Shown here in pieces: positions 33,891-43,882 of a DNA stretch of 64,000 bases (its first letter is position 1; each line of letters begins with the position of its first letter). Source of the stretch: Cyanobacteria bacterium FACHB-63 (lineage in GTDB: Bacteria > Cyanobacteriota > Cyanobacteriia > Leptolyngbyales > Leptolyngbyaceae); the NCBI GenBank assembly GCA_014695255.1, contig JACJNX010000042.1, positions 1 through 64,000 of the forward strand, in the 5' to 3' direction. Under the pieces are notes generated by a model. The model was not told where the DNA came from and searched no databases. It was given only the letters and a program-made list of their open reading frames with translations. The translations under genes were made by a program, and so were the position numbers.

Positions 33891-35228
33891 TTACTTGGAC
33901 GGAACGATCGCAGCGACGACTCGATCGAGTCCCACCGCTCTTGATGCTTTAAATAGAAGTCGATCACCCGATCGAATCAATTCATTCAGCCGCGATATTA
34001 CTTCTGTATACGTTTTGAAAGTCTCAGCGGGAACGGGAGAAGCCGCGAGCGCCATTGCTTGCGCCTCATCTGGGTCAGCTAGAATCAACAATTGATCAAG
34101 CTGCAAATTCCTCACTTGTTCGCCGACTTGCTGATGGTACTGAACCGACCAGTCACCGAGTTCTTTCATCGTGCCAAGAACAGCAATTCTACGATCGCCC
34201 TCAGTCTGAGCTAACAGCTTTAGAGATGCCAGCATCGACTCTAACCCTGCGTTGTAGCTTTCATCGAGAATAATGACATCGTTGGGCAATTCGTAGCGTT
34301 TCGCTCTGCCACTAGGTAACTCAACTTCAACCCCTGCGGTTAGCTTTGAAGCATCGAGATTTAGGGTCTGAACGACTGATAAAGCGGCTAGGAAGTTCAG
34401 CGCGTTGTGTTCACCGGGGAGCGGCAAACGAAACTGCATGTCATCGACCTGTAAAGTTTCTGCGTCAATAAGGTGTCCTTGCAAATCACCCCCCTGCAAT
34501 CCGTAGCTGACGGTTTTACCTTGCCAAACTTTCTCAGCCGTTTCGAGCAATAACGGATTATCGTGATTCAGAATAGCAATGGCATCTTTGGGCATTTCTG
34601 CCAGCAGTTCGCATTTTGCTTGAGCGATCGCTTGTCTCGATCCCAATCTGCCAATATGTGCAGTTCCTACATTTGTAATCACACTAATATCCGGCTCTGC
34701 AATTTGCGATAATAATGCGATTTCTCCAAGCGCTCTCATTCCCATCTCAATCACAGCGAAATCGTGATCTGAATTTAATTCTAGGAGTGTCTTCGGGACA
34801 CCGATTTCATTGTTGTAATTTGCTTGTGTTTTATGGACTTTGCCGTATTTCGATAATACTGATGCAATTAATTCCTTTGTTGTTGTCTTTCCCACTGATC
34901 CAGTAATTGCAATCACTGGAATTTTAAACTGCTTCCGCCACCAGTGCCCGATCGCTTGATACGCCTGCAAGGTATCCGAAACCACGAGAACAGGTAAATC
35001 GCCCGCTTCAAATTGAGCATCCACGATCGCGGCAATCGCACCTTGCCTGATCGCAGTCTGCACAAAATCATGCCCGTCAAATTTCTCACCCCGCAATGCT
35101 AGAAAAATCTCACCCGATTGGATCGATCGCGAATCGGTTGTTAGACCGATCGCAGTTGCATTCGGTAGATTTTGAGCCGATGCCCCAAGCAGTGAAACCA
35201 GTTGATCTAGGGTTGCGTGAAACGACAT
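33891..35228 (-). CDS. murF: UDP-MurNAc-tripeptide--D-Ala-D-Ala ligase
   Basis: A 445-residue Mur ligase of usual MurF length. The N-terminal domain carries GLTTDSRSIQSGEIFLALRGEKFDGHDF. The central ATPase has the P-loop AITGSVGKTTTKELIA, NEIGVPKTLLEL and the metal-binding Glu/His region IEMGMRALGEI. It adds D-Ala-D-Ala to UDP-MurNAc-tripeptide, the last cytoplasmic step of muropeptide synthesis. It stands alone, as cyanobacteria do not keep a full dcw cluster. Confidence 0.97.
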   Translation of the reverse strand: MSFHATLDQLVSLLGASAQNLPNATAIGLTTDSRSIQSGEIFLALRGEKFDGHDFVQTAIRQGAIAAIVDAQFEAGDLPVLVVSDTLQAYQAIGHWWRKQFKIPVIAITGSVGKTTTKELIASVLSKYGKVHKTQANYNNEIGVPKTLLELNSDHDFAVIEMGMRALGEIALLSQIAEPDISVITNVGTAHIGRLGSRQAIAQAKCELLAEMPKDAIAILNHDNPLLLETAEKVWQGKTVSYGLQGGDLQGHLIDAETLQVDDMQFRLPLPGEHNALNFLAALSVVQTLNLDASKLTAGVEVELPSGRAKRYELPNDVIILDESYNAGLESMLASLKLLAQTEGDRRIAVLGTMKELGDWSVQYHQQVGEQVRNLQLDQLLILADPDEAQAMALAASPVPAETFKTYTEVISRLNELIRSGDRLLFKASRAVGLDRVVAAIVPSK

Positions 35229-35366
35229 GAGCAGTTGCGGGAGTCAGTAAAGTTTTGAGTGTACCGCTATCGGGGGCGCAAAAACTACGATAGCGCCAAT
35301 CCCCCAAAATTTGAAAAAACTTTGTCACGAAATTGCCATTTGTCTGCTATTCTGGTTAAGGCTTAG

Positions 35367-35447
35367 GCGGATGTGGCGGAATTGGTATACGCGCACGCTT
35401 GAGGTGCGTGTGGCATTGCCTTGCGAGTTCGAGTCTCGCCATCCGCA
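35367..35447 (+). tRNA. trnL: tRNA-Leu (anticodon GAG)
   Basis: An 81-base class II tRNA. The acceptor GCGGATG pairs with CATCCGC, the anticodon stem CACGC/GCGTG encloses loop TTGAGGT with GAG, and it has a long variable arm and a T arm with GTTCGAGTC. CCA is not encoded. Confidence 0.95.
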
Positions 35448-35455
35448 TGAAGTTG

Positions 35456-35491
35456 AAAGGGGGAAGTGATAAGCTTCTCCCTTTTATTTTT
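35456..35491 (+). terminator. Terminator after tRNA-Leu
   Basis: AAAGGGGGAAG at 35456-35466 pairs with CTTCTCCCTTT at 35474-35484 (one G-T pair), followed by a T-rich tract ending TTTTTG. Confidence 0.75.
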
Positions 35492-35729
35492 GTAATGCAA
35501 ACCAAACGCTGAGGAAATTGTTACAGACGGCAATGCGACGATCGTCTCCGTCTAGATCCCTAGAGATTGGAGCAATTCGAGAGTCTGTAATTTTCGAATT
35601 GAATCAATTCAGGATAAAACCTTGACAAAGTTTAATGAATGTAAATAAATGTTTCAATAAGTAGCTCTATTCATGCCACTAAAGGTGTAGTTCGCTACGC
35701 TTTAGGATAGATGAAGGAGGAACAAATCA

Positions 35730-35858
35730 ATGGTCACTGTGCCCGACAGCATTAGCTTAATCGACTTATCGAGAATTTGGATTCAGAAAGCGTTAGAAGA
35801 GATTGCAGCCGAAAACGAGCCAGTTGAACAACAGATCGAAGCTGAAGAGGAAGAATAA
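35730..35858 (+). CDS. Small acidic protein, 42 residues
   Basis: A 42-codon gene starting MVTVPDSISLIDLSRIW and ending in an acidic tail (EAEEEE). An exact AAGGAGG lies nine bases before the ATG, a strong ribosome site. TTGACA at 35622-35627 with ATAAAT 17 bases later is a weak candidate promoter. The protein is helical and soluble. I do not recognise a family. The strong ribosome site is the main evidence that it is translated. Confidence 0.55.
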   Translation: MVTVPDSISLIDLSRIWIQKALEEIAAENEPVEQQIEAEEEE

Positions 35859-35951
35859 TCCCTCACCCAAGTTTTTCAAAAAAATGGTCTAGTCCTGTAG
35901 ATTTCCAAAGCTGAAGCAGTTTTGCAGATTTACCGAGCTAGACCATTAATT

Positions 35952-36416
35952 TTAGGAATCCGATCGTCCCCGCGACAACAGATGATCGATCGAGAAGTTT
36001 CCGCCGCCCCCGACAGTAAACAAAAGATAGATCAACATATATAGCGAAGCTGTTTCAAGCGCGCCAAGGTCTAACCCTGTTTTTTTCAAATGGAAATAAA
36101 CCGCGATTAGCATTGTGAACGTTAAGGACAACGCACTGATTCGCGTGAAGAAACCGAAAATTAACAAAATTGAAGCAACAATTTCCGTATACGCTGCACA
36201 GTAAGTAAAAAATACTGGGAACGGAAAGCCAATCACACTCATGACATTATCAACAAAGCCTTGAACATTGGCTAACTTGCTAAAGCCATTGTGAATCATT
36301 AATACACCCACCAAAACGCGCACTCCTAACCAAACCGCTTGAAACGCCGGATTGAGGCTAAGGTCAGACTGCAAAATTGTTGAAAGGGGCGATCGCCCAG
36401 ACGGAGTAACGGTCAT
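35952..36416 (-). CDS. DoxX family membrane protein
   Basis: A 154-residue protein with four membrane helices. The family opening WLGVRVLVGVLMIHNGFSKL and the GFPFPVFFTYCAAYTEIV segment are clear. DoxX-type proteins are small membrane oxidoreductase-associated proteins of poorly defined role. It is divergent from ycf35, with about 230 bases between. Confidence 0.9.
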   Translation of the reverse strand: MTVTPSGRSPLSTILQSDLSLNPAFQAVWLGVRVLVGVLMIHNGFSKLANVQGFVDNVMSVIGFPFPVFFTYCAAYTEIVASILLIFGFFTRISALSLTFTMLIAVYFHLKKTGLDLGALETASLYMLIYLLFTVGGGGNFSIDHLLSRGRSDS

Positions 36417-36646
36417 TTGTTAGCTTCTCAAAAATGGTACTGGTTGCATCTTACCGAACCCAGATAAAAAATCGAAGCTTTACTTTACTGAAATCGTTAC
36501 AGAACTCAATCGTTTTAACGGCTGTCTATCCCAAGACTACTGTAAGCTTAAAAAAGAAGTCTTTAGGTAGACGATCGCTAGATTCTCCCACTGTTATTGT
36601 TAACAAAACAACTTACATATCACTCATTCAAGCAAGGACGAAACAT

Positions 36647-37003
36647 ATGTCACACTTTAGTACACTCCGCAGTAAAATCACCGATGCAGAATTGCTTAAG
36701 ACTTCGTTGCGTGATCTTGGTTTCACGGTAGAAACCAACGCTGAAGTTCGGGGAATGGGTTGTCAGCGCGTTCACGCAGATATCGTCGCTGTTTTAGATG
36801 GTAGCTACGACATCGGCTGGGTGCATAACGAAGATGGCACTTACAGCATCGTTGCAGATTTGTGGGGTGTCGCAAGAAAGCACAACCTTGCAGAACTGAT
36901 GACCTCGGTGAACCAAAAGTATGCGGTACAGCAAACCCTTAGTGCGGTTGCAAAACGCCCTGGTTTACAGAATGCCAACATTCAAGTCAAGGTTCGCGGC
37001 TAA
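36647..37003 (+). CDS. ycf35: Ycf35 family protein (DUF1257)
   Basis: A 118-residue protein of the DUF1257/Ycf35 family, found in cyanobacteria and red-algal plastids and of unknown function. The opening MSHFSTLRSKITDAELLKTSL and the IGWVHNEDGTYSIVADLWG segment are diagnostic. The upstream open frame from 36434 lacks conservation. The ATG at 36647 is preceded by AAGGACG. It is followed by a strong terminator. Confidence 0.93.
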   Translation: MSHFSTLRSKITDAELLKTSLRDLGFTVETNAEVRGMGCQRVHADIVAVLDGSYDIGWVHNEDGTYSIVADLWGVARKHNLAELMTSVNQKYAVQQTLSAVAKRPGLQNANIQVKVRG

Positions 37004-37027
37004 TTGCACGATCATCAGACCGAATAG

Positions 37028-37075
37028 ATCCTTTACAGAGTCCTTGCTGTGCCCTGTAAAGGATTTATTTTATTT
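37028..37075 (+). terminator. Terminator after ycf35
   Basis: ATCCTTTACAG at 37028-37038 pairs perfectly with CTGTAAAGGAT at 37054-37064, followed by TTATTTTATTT. It lies between convergent genes. Confidence 0.85.
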
Positions 37076-37807
37076 GGCGGCTCCGCTTAAAACTGCGTTG
37101 CCATCTTGAAAGTCAATATCTTTTACGGTCAAACCGCGTAGCTTCAGTTCGAGGTTGAGTTGGTCTTGCACTTTTTGAGGAGGCACTCCTAAGCGGCTCG
37201 CCACTTCAGCGATCGTAAAGCTCATATTTCCAACTTGAATTCTGGCGTTCTCATCGAAGTGTAACTTGCCGTTTTGGATCTCAGGCTTGCCCTCAATTCC
37301 GATATAGACTCTGCGATCGACTGGGATCTTTTTGGTAATCTGCGTCAACAACGCCTGATGTTGCGCTCCAAGGCCACTATTTTGTAACTCTTTAATATCA
37401 ACAACTGCTCCAGTTTTTAGTTGGTCATTTTTCACCGAAGTATGAAACCCCTTCACTGAATTCGGTAAAGCTTTACCACCCCTTTTCTCGGTAATCTTGG
37501 TAACAAGCAAATCGTTTAATTCTTTAGAACTCAGTGCAACTTGCACAGGCTTAGAGGGCTGAGGCTCTGGGGAATTGGGCGCAATATTTGTACTAGCAGA
37601 CTGCGGACTGGTTTGGATTTGGGCGGCGATTCTTTTTTCGATCGCAGCACCGGATTCTTGAATTTGAGTATAAGTTCGAGGGCTAGTCTGTTCCTCAGCG
37701 TACCAGTCTGGTAATTGAGTGAACTGTCGCCAAAAATAATAACCACCGGATACTGCTGCCACTGCAATTCCTATTAATGACAAGAGTAAAATCTTTGATC
37801 TTTTCAC
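37070..37807 (-). CDS. Membrane-anchored hypothetical protein
   Basis: A 245-residue protein with an N-terminal anchor (residues about 5-25, ILLLSLIGIAVAAVSGGYYFW). A Pro/Ser/Gln-rich linker follows (about 60-95), then a mixed alpha/beta domain (about 95-245) containing VALSSKELNDLLVTKITEK and FTIAEVASRLGVPP. It seems conserved in cyanobacteria, but I cannot assign a function. The anchor places the domain outside the cytoplasm. Confidence 0.75.
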   Translation of the reverse strand: MKRSKILLLSLIGIAVAAVSGGYYFWRQFTQLPDWYAEEQTSPRTYTQIQESGAAIEKRIAAQIQTSPQSASTNIAPNSPEPQPSKPVQVALSSKELNDLLVTKITEKRGGKALPNSVKGFHTSVKNDQLKTGAVVDIKELQNSGLGAQHQALLTQITKKIPVDRRVYIGIEGKPEIQNGKLHFDENARIQVGNMSFTIAEVASRLGVPPQKVQDQLNLELKLRGLTVKDIDFQDGNAVLSGAAK

Positions 37808-37958
37808 AGCTACCTCAAGTCAACCTTTAGACTTCTTAACGATAATTTAGTACGTTTATTCAGGTTAGGCAAACTCTAGCGCATCTGTTGTGTACGGCAA
37901 ACACCCCAACGACTGAGCGTTCATTCGCTAAAATGAAAAAAATTACTGGGCTGGATTC

Positions 37959-38564
37959 ATGATTCCTACCGTTATTGAAACTTCCGGACGGGGCGAACGC
38001 GCCTTTGACATTTACTCCCGACTGTTGCGGGAAAGAATCGTGTTCCTTGGTAGCGCGATCGATTCAGATGTGGCAAACCTCGTTGTCGCACAACTCCTGT
38101 TCCTCGAAGCCGAAGATCCGGACAAAGATATCTACCTCTACATCAATTCTCCGGGCGGTTCGGTTTCCGCGGGCATGGGTATCTATGACACGATTAAGCA
38201 AATTCGCCCGCAGGTGTCTACAATTTGCGTCGGGTTCGCTGCCAGCATGGGTGCATTTCTGCTCAGCGCTGGAACTAAAGGAAAACGCATGAGCTTACCC
38301 CACTCGCGGATTATGATTCACCAACCGCTAGGGGGCGCACAAGGACAAGCGACCGATATCGAAATTCAAGCGAGAGAAATTCTGTATCTCAAGCAGCGAC
38401 TCAATTCGCATCTGGCAGATCACACGGGACAACCGCTCGATCGCATTGAACAAGATACTGAGCGCGATTTCTTTATGTCGGCTGAAGAAGCCAAAGACTA
38501 TGGATTGGTTGATCAAGTGATCGATCGTCGTCCATCTGCGGTTCGTCCTGCGATTGTGCAGTAA
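37959..38564 (+). CDS. clpP: ATP-dependent Clp protease proteolytic subunit
   Basis: A 201-residue serine protease. The catalytic triad is visible: Ser96 in GFAASMGAF, His121 in IMIHQPLGG and Asp170 in TERDFF. The start [23 protein letters not shown] is typical. ClpP forms a two-ring barrel fed by ClpC or ClpX. Cyanobacteria have several clpP paralogues, and which one this is cannot be settled here. No second clpP or clpR lies beside it. Confidence 0.97.
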   Translation: MIPTVIETSGRGERAFDIYSRLLRERIVFLGSAIDSDVANLVVAQLLFLEAEDPDKDIYLYINSPGGSVSAGMGIYDTIKQIRPQVSTICVGFAASMGAFLLSAGTKGKRMSLPHSRIMIHQPLGGAQGQATDIEIQAREILYLKQRLNSHLADHTGQPLDRIEQDTERDFFMSAEEAKDYGLVDQVIDRRPSAVRPAIVQ

Positions 38565-38602
38565 TGTCAGTTCGATAAAGCAGTTTGTCTACGTCGCTAT
38601 CT

Positions 38603-38628
38603 CGCCCCGGAATAGAATTCGGGGCTAA
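38603..38628. repeat. Dispersed palindromic repeat, copy 1
   Basis: CCGGAATAGAATTCGGGGCT lies within a short palindromic element. A near-identical copy is at 48553-48575 (CCGGAATGGAATTCGGGGCT). Both lie in intergenic sequence and are followed by nearby GAACG(G)AGCGA-like text. Confidence 0.65.
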
Positions 38629-38679
38629 CAGTCACGGGCGAGGTCGAACGGAGCGAAAGAACTCATCAAACTCACAACA

Positions 38680-38713
38680 AAAAAGCCCCCCGAATCAAAT
38701 GCGGTGGGCTTTT
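38680..38713. terminator. Terminator between clpP and purF
   Basis: AAAAGCCCCCCG pairs with CGGTGGGCTTTT (one mismatch) across a short loop, with A and T tracts on both sides, between convergent clpP and purF. Confidence 0.75.
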
Positions 38714-38716
38714 CTC

Positions 38717-40195
38717 TTATTTTGCTGCTTTCTCTAGCATCAGCTTCGATCGCTTCACCGTTTCAGGAATTGCGATCGGATAATCTCCAGTGAAACAAGC
38801 CGAGCAGAATTCATTTGAATTTTCTCTGGTTGCATCTAGCATTCCTTCCCAACTGAGATATTGCAGCGAATCCACCTCAATCTGCTTCGCAATTTCCTCG
38901 ATCGATTTTGTCGCTGCAATTAAGTGATCCTGACTGTCAGTATCAATGCCGTAAAAACAAGGATGCGTGACTGGAGGCGAAGAAATTCTCATGTGAACTT
39001 CGATCGCGCCTGCATCGCGCAGTGCTCTCACGATCTTGCGGCTCGTCGTTCCCCGCACGATCGAGTCATCGACAATAATCACCCGCTTTCCAGCAAGTAC
39101 ATCTTTAAGCGGGTTAAGCTTCATCCGAATTCCCGCTTCTCGCATTCCTTGAGTCGGTTGAATGAAAGTACGACCGACATAGCGATTTTTGATCAAGCCT
39201 TCTGCATAAGGAATGCCCGAAGTTTGAGAAAACCCGATCGCAGCCGGAATGCCCGAATCTGGCACCGCAATCACAATATCTGCATCAATTGTCGATTCTT
39301 TCGCAAGCTGCCGTCCAATTCGCAGCCGATAGCTGTACAGCGTTTCATCGTGCATCATGCTATCCGGACGAGCAAAATAAATCATCTCAAAAATGCAGAG
39401 TTTGCGGGCGGGTTGTTCTGCCCACAAAATCGACTCGATACCGTCCTCGGTAATCCACACCAGTTCACCCGGCTGAATGTCTCGAACGTAATCGGCTCCA
39501 ATAATGTCGAGTCCGCAAGTTTCTGAGGCTAAAACATAGCGCAAAGGTGCATTGTGCGACTCCTGTGCTAAAGTGCCTAAAACAAGCGGACGAACTCCAT
39601 TCGGATCGCGGGTTCCAATCATGCCGTCCGGAGTCCCGATCGCTAGACTAAACGCGCCCTGACACCGCTTAAACGCAGCGATCGCACCGTTGACCCAATC
39701 ATTCCCTCTATTGACTTCTTCTGCAATCGCAAGCGCGATCGCTTCAGAATCCGTTGTCGTTGCAAAATCATGATTCGTTTCAGCTAATGCTTCACGGAGT
39801 TCACGAGTATTCACCAAGTTTCCGTTATGTGCTAACGCCAGCGTTCCTAACCGCGATTTTGCTAACGCAGGTTGAGCATTCACCACCCGACTCGATCCGG
39901 TTGTCGAATAGCGAGTATGACCGATCGCTAAATCTCCGGGTAGCTCTTTGAGCTTTGCTTCGTTAAAAACCTGTGACACCAAACCCATGTCTTTATGAAG
40001 GTGAACATAATCTCCTTCAAAGGTGGCAATTCCCGCTGATTCTTGACCTCGATGCTGTAGAGCAAACAGTCCAAAATAAGCCAGATTAGCTACAGGTTCT
40101 CCCGGTGCGTAAACTCCAAACACCCCACAGGCTTCTTCTGGTTTGTCAGGACGATGCTCAGCAGGATCTACAGAAAACTTGTCGTCAGGCAGCAT
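38717..40195 (-). CDS. purF: Amidophosphoribosyltransferase
   Basis: A 492-residue enzyme of the first step in purine synthesis: PRPP and glutamine to phosphoribosylamine. The Ntn-type glutaminase nucleophile is Cys23 in EEACGVFGVYAPGEP after a short propeptide, followed by QHRGQESAGIA. The PRPP-binding loop VIIVDDSIVRGTTS is near residue 375. It lies 104 bases downstream of purL on the same strand, a common cyanobacterial order. Confidence 0.98.
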   Translation of the reverse strand: MLPDDKFSVDPAEHRPDKPEEACGVFGVYAPGEPVANLAYFGLFALQHRGQESAGIATFEGDYVHLHKDMGLVSQVFNEAKLKELPGDLAIGHTRYSTTGSSRVVNAQPALAKSRLGTLALAHNGNLVNTRELREALAETNHDFATTTDSEAIALAIAEEVNRGNDWVNGAIAAFKRCQGAFSLAIGTPDGMIGTRDPNGVRPLVLGTLAQESHNAPLRYVLASETCGLDIIGADYVRDIQPGELVWITEDGIESILWAEQPARKLCIFEMIYFARPDSMMHDETLYSYRLRIGRQLAKESTIDADIVIAVPDSGIPAAIGFSQTSGIPYAEGLIKNRYVGRTFIQPTQGMREAGIRMKLNPLKDVLAGKRVIIVDDSIVRGTTSRKIVRALRDAGAIEVHMRISSPPVTHPCFYGIDTDSQDHLIAATKSIEEIAKQIEVDSLQYLSWEGMLDATRENSNEFCSACFTGDYPIAIPETVKRSKLMLEKAAK

Positions 40196-40299
40196 AAGCT
40201 TGGTTTTGCGTAGTTAGACAGCAATCAGAACGTTGAGAACACGGGTCTTGTTGAACACAGAGTCTTAACATTCCCTTAATATCGCACACAACGGCAGAG

Positions 40300-42633
40300 C
40301 TATTCCGTTAGCCCCTTCTCGATCGCACCCGACCAACCTGTGAACAACTCTGCGATCGTAGCGTCGATTACTTGAAATTGGGAGACCGAGATCTTTAGGG
40401 ATTCCCCACCGACGGTTCCCAATTTTTGCCAGGATTCGCCAAGTTCCGCAGATAGGGTGGCTTCCCATTCTGCAACCGATTCCGGTTTCACCGAAACAAT
40501 GATTCGCGCTCCACCTTCTGCAAAGAGAACTTCATCGATTCGAGCTGCACTATTTGGAATGTGGATCTCTGCCCCAAGCTGATAACCGAAACAACATTCA
40601 GAAAGCGCGATCGCGACTCCGCCTTCTGCACTATCATGCGCCGATTGAATCACCCCGTTGCGGATTCCTGATCGACACACCGCTTGGACTTTGCGTTCTA
40701 GCTCAAAATCAACGATCGGCGGCTTTCCTGCTACAGTTTGATGCACCGTCGCTAAATATTCCGATGCGCCTAGAGTTAAAGACGAATCAGAGAGCGGCAA
40801 TCCTAACAGATAAATGACATCACCGCTTTGTTTCCAGCTTTGTCCAGCAATGCGATCGAGCTGTGGAATAAATCCAACCATGCCCACAACCGGAGTCGGA
40901 TAAATTGGTTCTGGCTTACCTTCAGAATCTAGAGTTTCGTTGTACAGCGAGACGTTTCCACCTGTGACTGGAGTAGAGAACTCTCGACAAGCTTCGGACA
41001 GTCCGCGACACGCTTCAGAAAGTTGCCAATAGCCGATCGGCTTTTCTGGACTGCCAAAGTTTAAGTTATCGGTAATTGCAACCGGATCGGCACCGACGCA
41101 GCTTAGATTTCGAGCGGCTTCTGCGACGGCAGCCTTTGCACCTTCGTAGGGATGCAAGTACACATAACGAGGATTGCAATCAACCGTAGCGGCAACTCCT
41201 TTATTTAGTGAAGCTGAATCAGGAATGGCAGATGCGCTCTGAGCATCAGCAAGCGGTCGGACTCTAACAACTGCCGCATCTGCACCACCAGGAAGTAATA
41301 CGGTATTGTTCTGGACTTGATGATCATATTGGCGATAGATCCAGCGTTTTGAGGCGATCGTCGGTGTATTCAACAAAGTTGCTAAAATCTCATTCCAGTT
41401 CCGATTAGCAACTCCGTTTTCATCACAGTTCGGTAGGCTGTCGGCTGTCCATGCCCAAGCTTTTTGAGCATATTCGGGCGGTTCGCTGAGCAGTTCACGA
41501 TGATAAATCGGAGTGTTATCTGCCAAAGCGGTTGCGGGGATTTCAGCCGCGATCACGCCTTGGAAGAGAATTCTCACAATCTCTTCTTCGATCACTTTCC
41601 CGGCAACAGTCGCATGAAGTCCCCACTTCTCGAAAATGTCAATCAGTTCTTGTTCGCGTCCCTTTTCTGCCACAAACAGCATTCGTTCTTGTGATTCCGA
41701 AAGTAAATACTCATATGGAACCATTCCCGTTTCCCGCACTGGGATTAAATCTAAATCGAGTTCGATTCCGACTCCCCCTTTCGCTGCCATTTCTGAAGTA
41801 GAACAGGTAATGCCTGCTGCACCCATATCTTGTGCAGCAACGACTGCACCTGTTTTAAATGCCTCTAGACAAGCTTCGATCAAAGATTTCTCTAAGAACG
41901 GATCACCGACTTGCACCGCCGGACGATCGTCGATCGATTGATCGCTTAATTCCGCACTCGCAAAACTCGCACCGCCCATGCCATCGCGTCCTGTGGTCGA
42001 GCCAACATACAGCACCGGATTCCCCAATCCTTTTGCGCCCGATTTCACAATTTCGGTCGTTTCCATCAATCCCAATGCCATCACATTCACTAAGGGATTG
42101 CCGGAATAAGCGCAATCGAAATACACTTCACCCCCAACGGTGGGCACACCCACGCAATTCCCGTAGTGACTGATTCCAGCGACCACGCCATTTACAATCC
42201 GACGTGTCCGGGCATCATCGAGCGTTCCAAATCGTAGAGAGTTGAGCAACGCGATCGGTCGTGCCCCCATCGTAAAAATATCGCGCAAAATTCCGCCCAC
42301 TCCGGTTGCTGCGCCTTGAAACGGTTCTACCGCAGAAGGGTGATTATGCGACTCGATCTTAAATGCCAACCGTAATCCATCGCCCAAATCAATTACGCCT
42401 GCATTCTCACCAGGGCCAACTAAAATGCGATCGCCCTCAGTCGGAAACTGCTTCAACAAGGGTCGCGAATTTTTATAGCAGCAGTGCTCCGACCACATCA
42501 CACCGAACATCCCCAGTTCAGCTTTATTTGGATGACGACCCAAGCGGCGCACAATCTCTTCGTACTCTTCAGGCTTGATTCCTTCAGAAGCAATTTCGGT
42601 CTCAGAGAATGGCGCAGATGACAGGACAGACAT
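40300..42633 (-). CDS. purL: Phosphoribosylformylglycinamidine synthase subunit PurL
   Basis: A 777-residue small-type PurL that works with PurS and PurQ to convert FGAR to FGAM. Visible motifs are [36 protein letters not shown] and [18 protein letters not shown]. The start at 42633 follows AGGG; a GTG at 42660 would add nine residues. Length matches bacterial PurL without the fused PurQ domain. It precedes purF in the same direction. Confidence 0.98.
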   Translation of the reverse strand: MSVLSSAPFSETEIASEGIKPEEYEEIVRRLGRHPNKAELGMFGVMWSEHCCYKNSRPLLKQFPTEGDRILVGPGENAGVIDLGDGLRLAFKIESHNHPSAVEPFQGAATGVGGILRDIFTMGARPIALLNSLRFGTLDDARTRRIVNGVVAGISHYGNCVGVPTVGGEVYFDCAYSGNPLVNVMALGLMETTEIVKSGAKGLGNPVLYVGSTTGRDGMGGASFASAELSDQSIDDRPAVQVGDPFLEKSLIEACLEAFKTGAVVAAQDMGAAGITCSTSEMAAKGGVGIELDLDLIPVRETGMVPYEYLLSESQERMLFVAEKGREQELIDIFEKWGLHATVAGKVIEEEIVRILFQGVIAAEIPATALADNTPIYHRELLSEPPEYAQKAWAWTADSLPNCDENGVANRNWNEILATLLNTPTIASKRWIYRQYDHQVQNNTVLLPGGADAAVVRVRPLADAQSASAIPDSASLNKGVAATVDCNPRYVYLHPYEGAKAAVAEAARNLSCVGADPVAITDNLNFGSPEKPIGYWQLSEACRGLSEACREFSTPVTGGNVSLYNETLDSEGKPEPIYPTPVVGMVGFIPQLDRIAGQSWKQSGDVIYLLGLPLSDSSLTLGASEYLATVHQTVAGKPPIVDFELERKVQAVCRSGIRNGVIQSAHDSAEGGVAIALSECCFGYQLGAEIHIPNSAARIDEVLFAEGGARIIVSVKPESVAEWEATLSAELGESWQKLGTVGGESLKISVSQFQVIDATIAELFTGWSGAIEKGLTE

Positions 42634-42854
42634 AAACCCTAGCCCGGATAGAACAGGCACTTATTCTATCGAACAAAGCTCCGGGTTTAACGATCGATTT
42701 AGATGACAAGTGTTTGAATGTTGCTAACGACGGTGATTCCTGCAAGCGCTAACGTCGTAACAACTGAAATTATGATCAATCTGGATACGGTTAAGCATTT
42801 CGATTTTTAACGCAGGTGAACCGCCCCTGAAGTAGGTGTGTTACATTTCTACTC

Positions 42855-43811
42855 ATGACAAGGGGAAGAAAAATTCAAGCCACCGCAGAACTCGAAGTCC
42901 GGTTACTGCGAGAAGGGATCACAGAGTCGGTTCATCATGCTCAAGCGGTCATTTGCGACGATCGCGGACGATTGCTGCTATGCGCGGGTAATCCTGAAAC
43001 TGCAACATTTGCCCGATCGGTACTGAAGCCGTTTCAAGCGATCGCTGTAACCGCCTCTGGAACGTTAGAGCGGTTTAATTTGACCGATCGAGATCTTGCG
43101 ATTATTTGCAGTTCGCACAAAGGAACGATCGAGCAAGTTCGTCAAGTTTTTAACATCTTGTGGCGGGCTGATGTTGATCCGACTGCGCTACAGTGCCCGA
43201 CTCCCGAAGGCAAGCAAAGTCCACTGCAATACAACTGTTCTGGTAAACATGCTGGAATGCTAGCGGTTTCTCAGCAGCTTGGATATCCGATCAATAACTA
43301 TTTGCACTACAATCATCCGGTGCAGCAGTTGATTTTAAGCAAGCTGGCAGAATTTCTGAAAAATCCGGCTGAAGAGTTCATTCCGGCTCGCGATGACTGT
43401 GGCGCACCCACGTATTTTATGCAGCTTCGGCAGTTGGCTTGGCTTTATGCTCAGCTTGCATCGGGTGCAAATTTGGACATGGAGCGCATTCTCAGAGCCA
43501 TGACGCATCATCCCACGATGGTAGCGGGCGATGGCGAATTTGATACCGAACTGATGCGACTGACCCAAGGGGAACTTGTGAGTAAGTCCGGTGCGGAAGG
43601 CGTTCAGTGTATTGGTCGAGTTGGTGAAGGCATGGGGCTTGCGATCAAAGTGATGGACGGTGCAAAACGAGCGAAATATGCGATCGCCATCCATGTTCTG
43701 CGCCAAATGGGTTGGATTACGCCGTCGATCGCCGAAAATCTGTCAGAAACCTATATCAACCTCGGACGCTACAAGCGTTTGGAAGTGGCAGGCGATCTCT
43801 CGATGCTTTAG
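42855..43811 (+). CDS. Asparaginase (type II, Rhizobium-like family)
   Basis: A 318-residue protein of the AnsA/asparaginase II family found in Rhizobium and cyanobacteria, unrelated to E. coli AnsB. The family motifs are ARSVLKPFQAIA, SSHKGT, NCSGKHAGMLA and RDDCGAPTYFM. The product should hydrolyse asparagine to aspartate and ammonia. It stands before the Dpp-type ABC gene by 71 bases, but no functional link is evident. Confidence 0.9.
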   Translation: MTRGRKIQATAELEVRLLREGITESVHHAQAVICDDRGRLLLCAGNPETATFARSVLKPFQAIAVTASGTLERFNLTDRDLAIICSSHKGTIEQVRQVFNILWRADVDPTALQCPTPEGKQSPLQYNCSGKHAGMLAVSQQLGYPINNYLHYNHPVQQLILSKLAEFLKNPAEEFIPARDDCGAPTYFMQLRQLAWLYAQLASGANLDMERILRAMTHHPTMVAGDGEFDTELMRLTQGELVSKSGAEGVQCIGRVGEGMGLAIKVMDGAKRAKYAIAIHVLRQMGWITPSIAENLSETYINLGRYKRLEVAGDLSML

Positions 43812-43882
43812 TGCAGTGGGAACCTTATAGGGTGCGATCGCGTTGCTAAAATTAATCATTCCCCATCGATCAGCCGAATCCT

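Noticed and set aside
36434-36646. N-terminal extension of Ycf35
   Set aside because: The upstream frame is unconserved and the family starts at MSHFSTLR.
38924-39526. A 200-residue plus-strand ORF
   Set aside because: Antisense to purF, with no recognisable motif.
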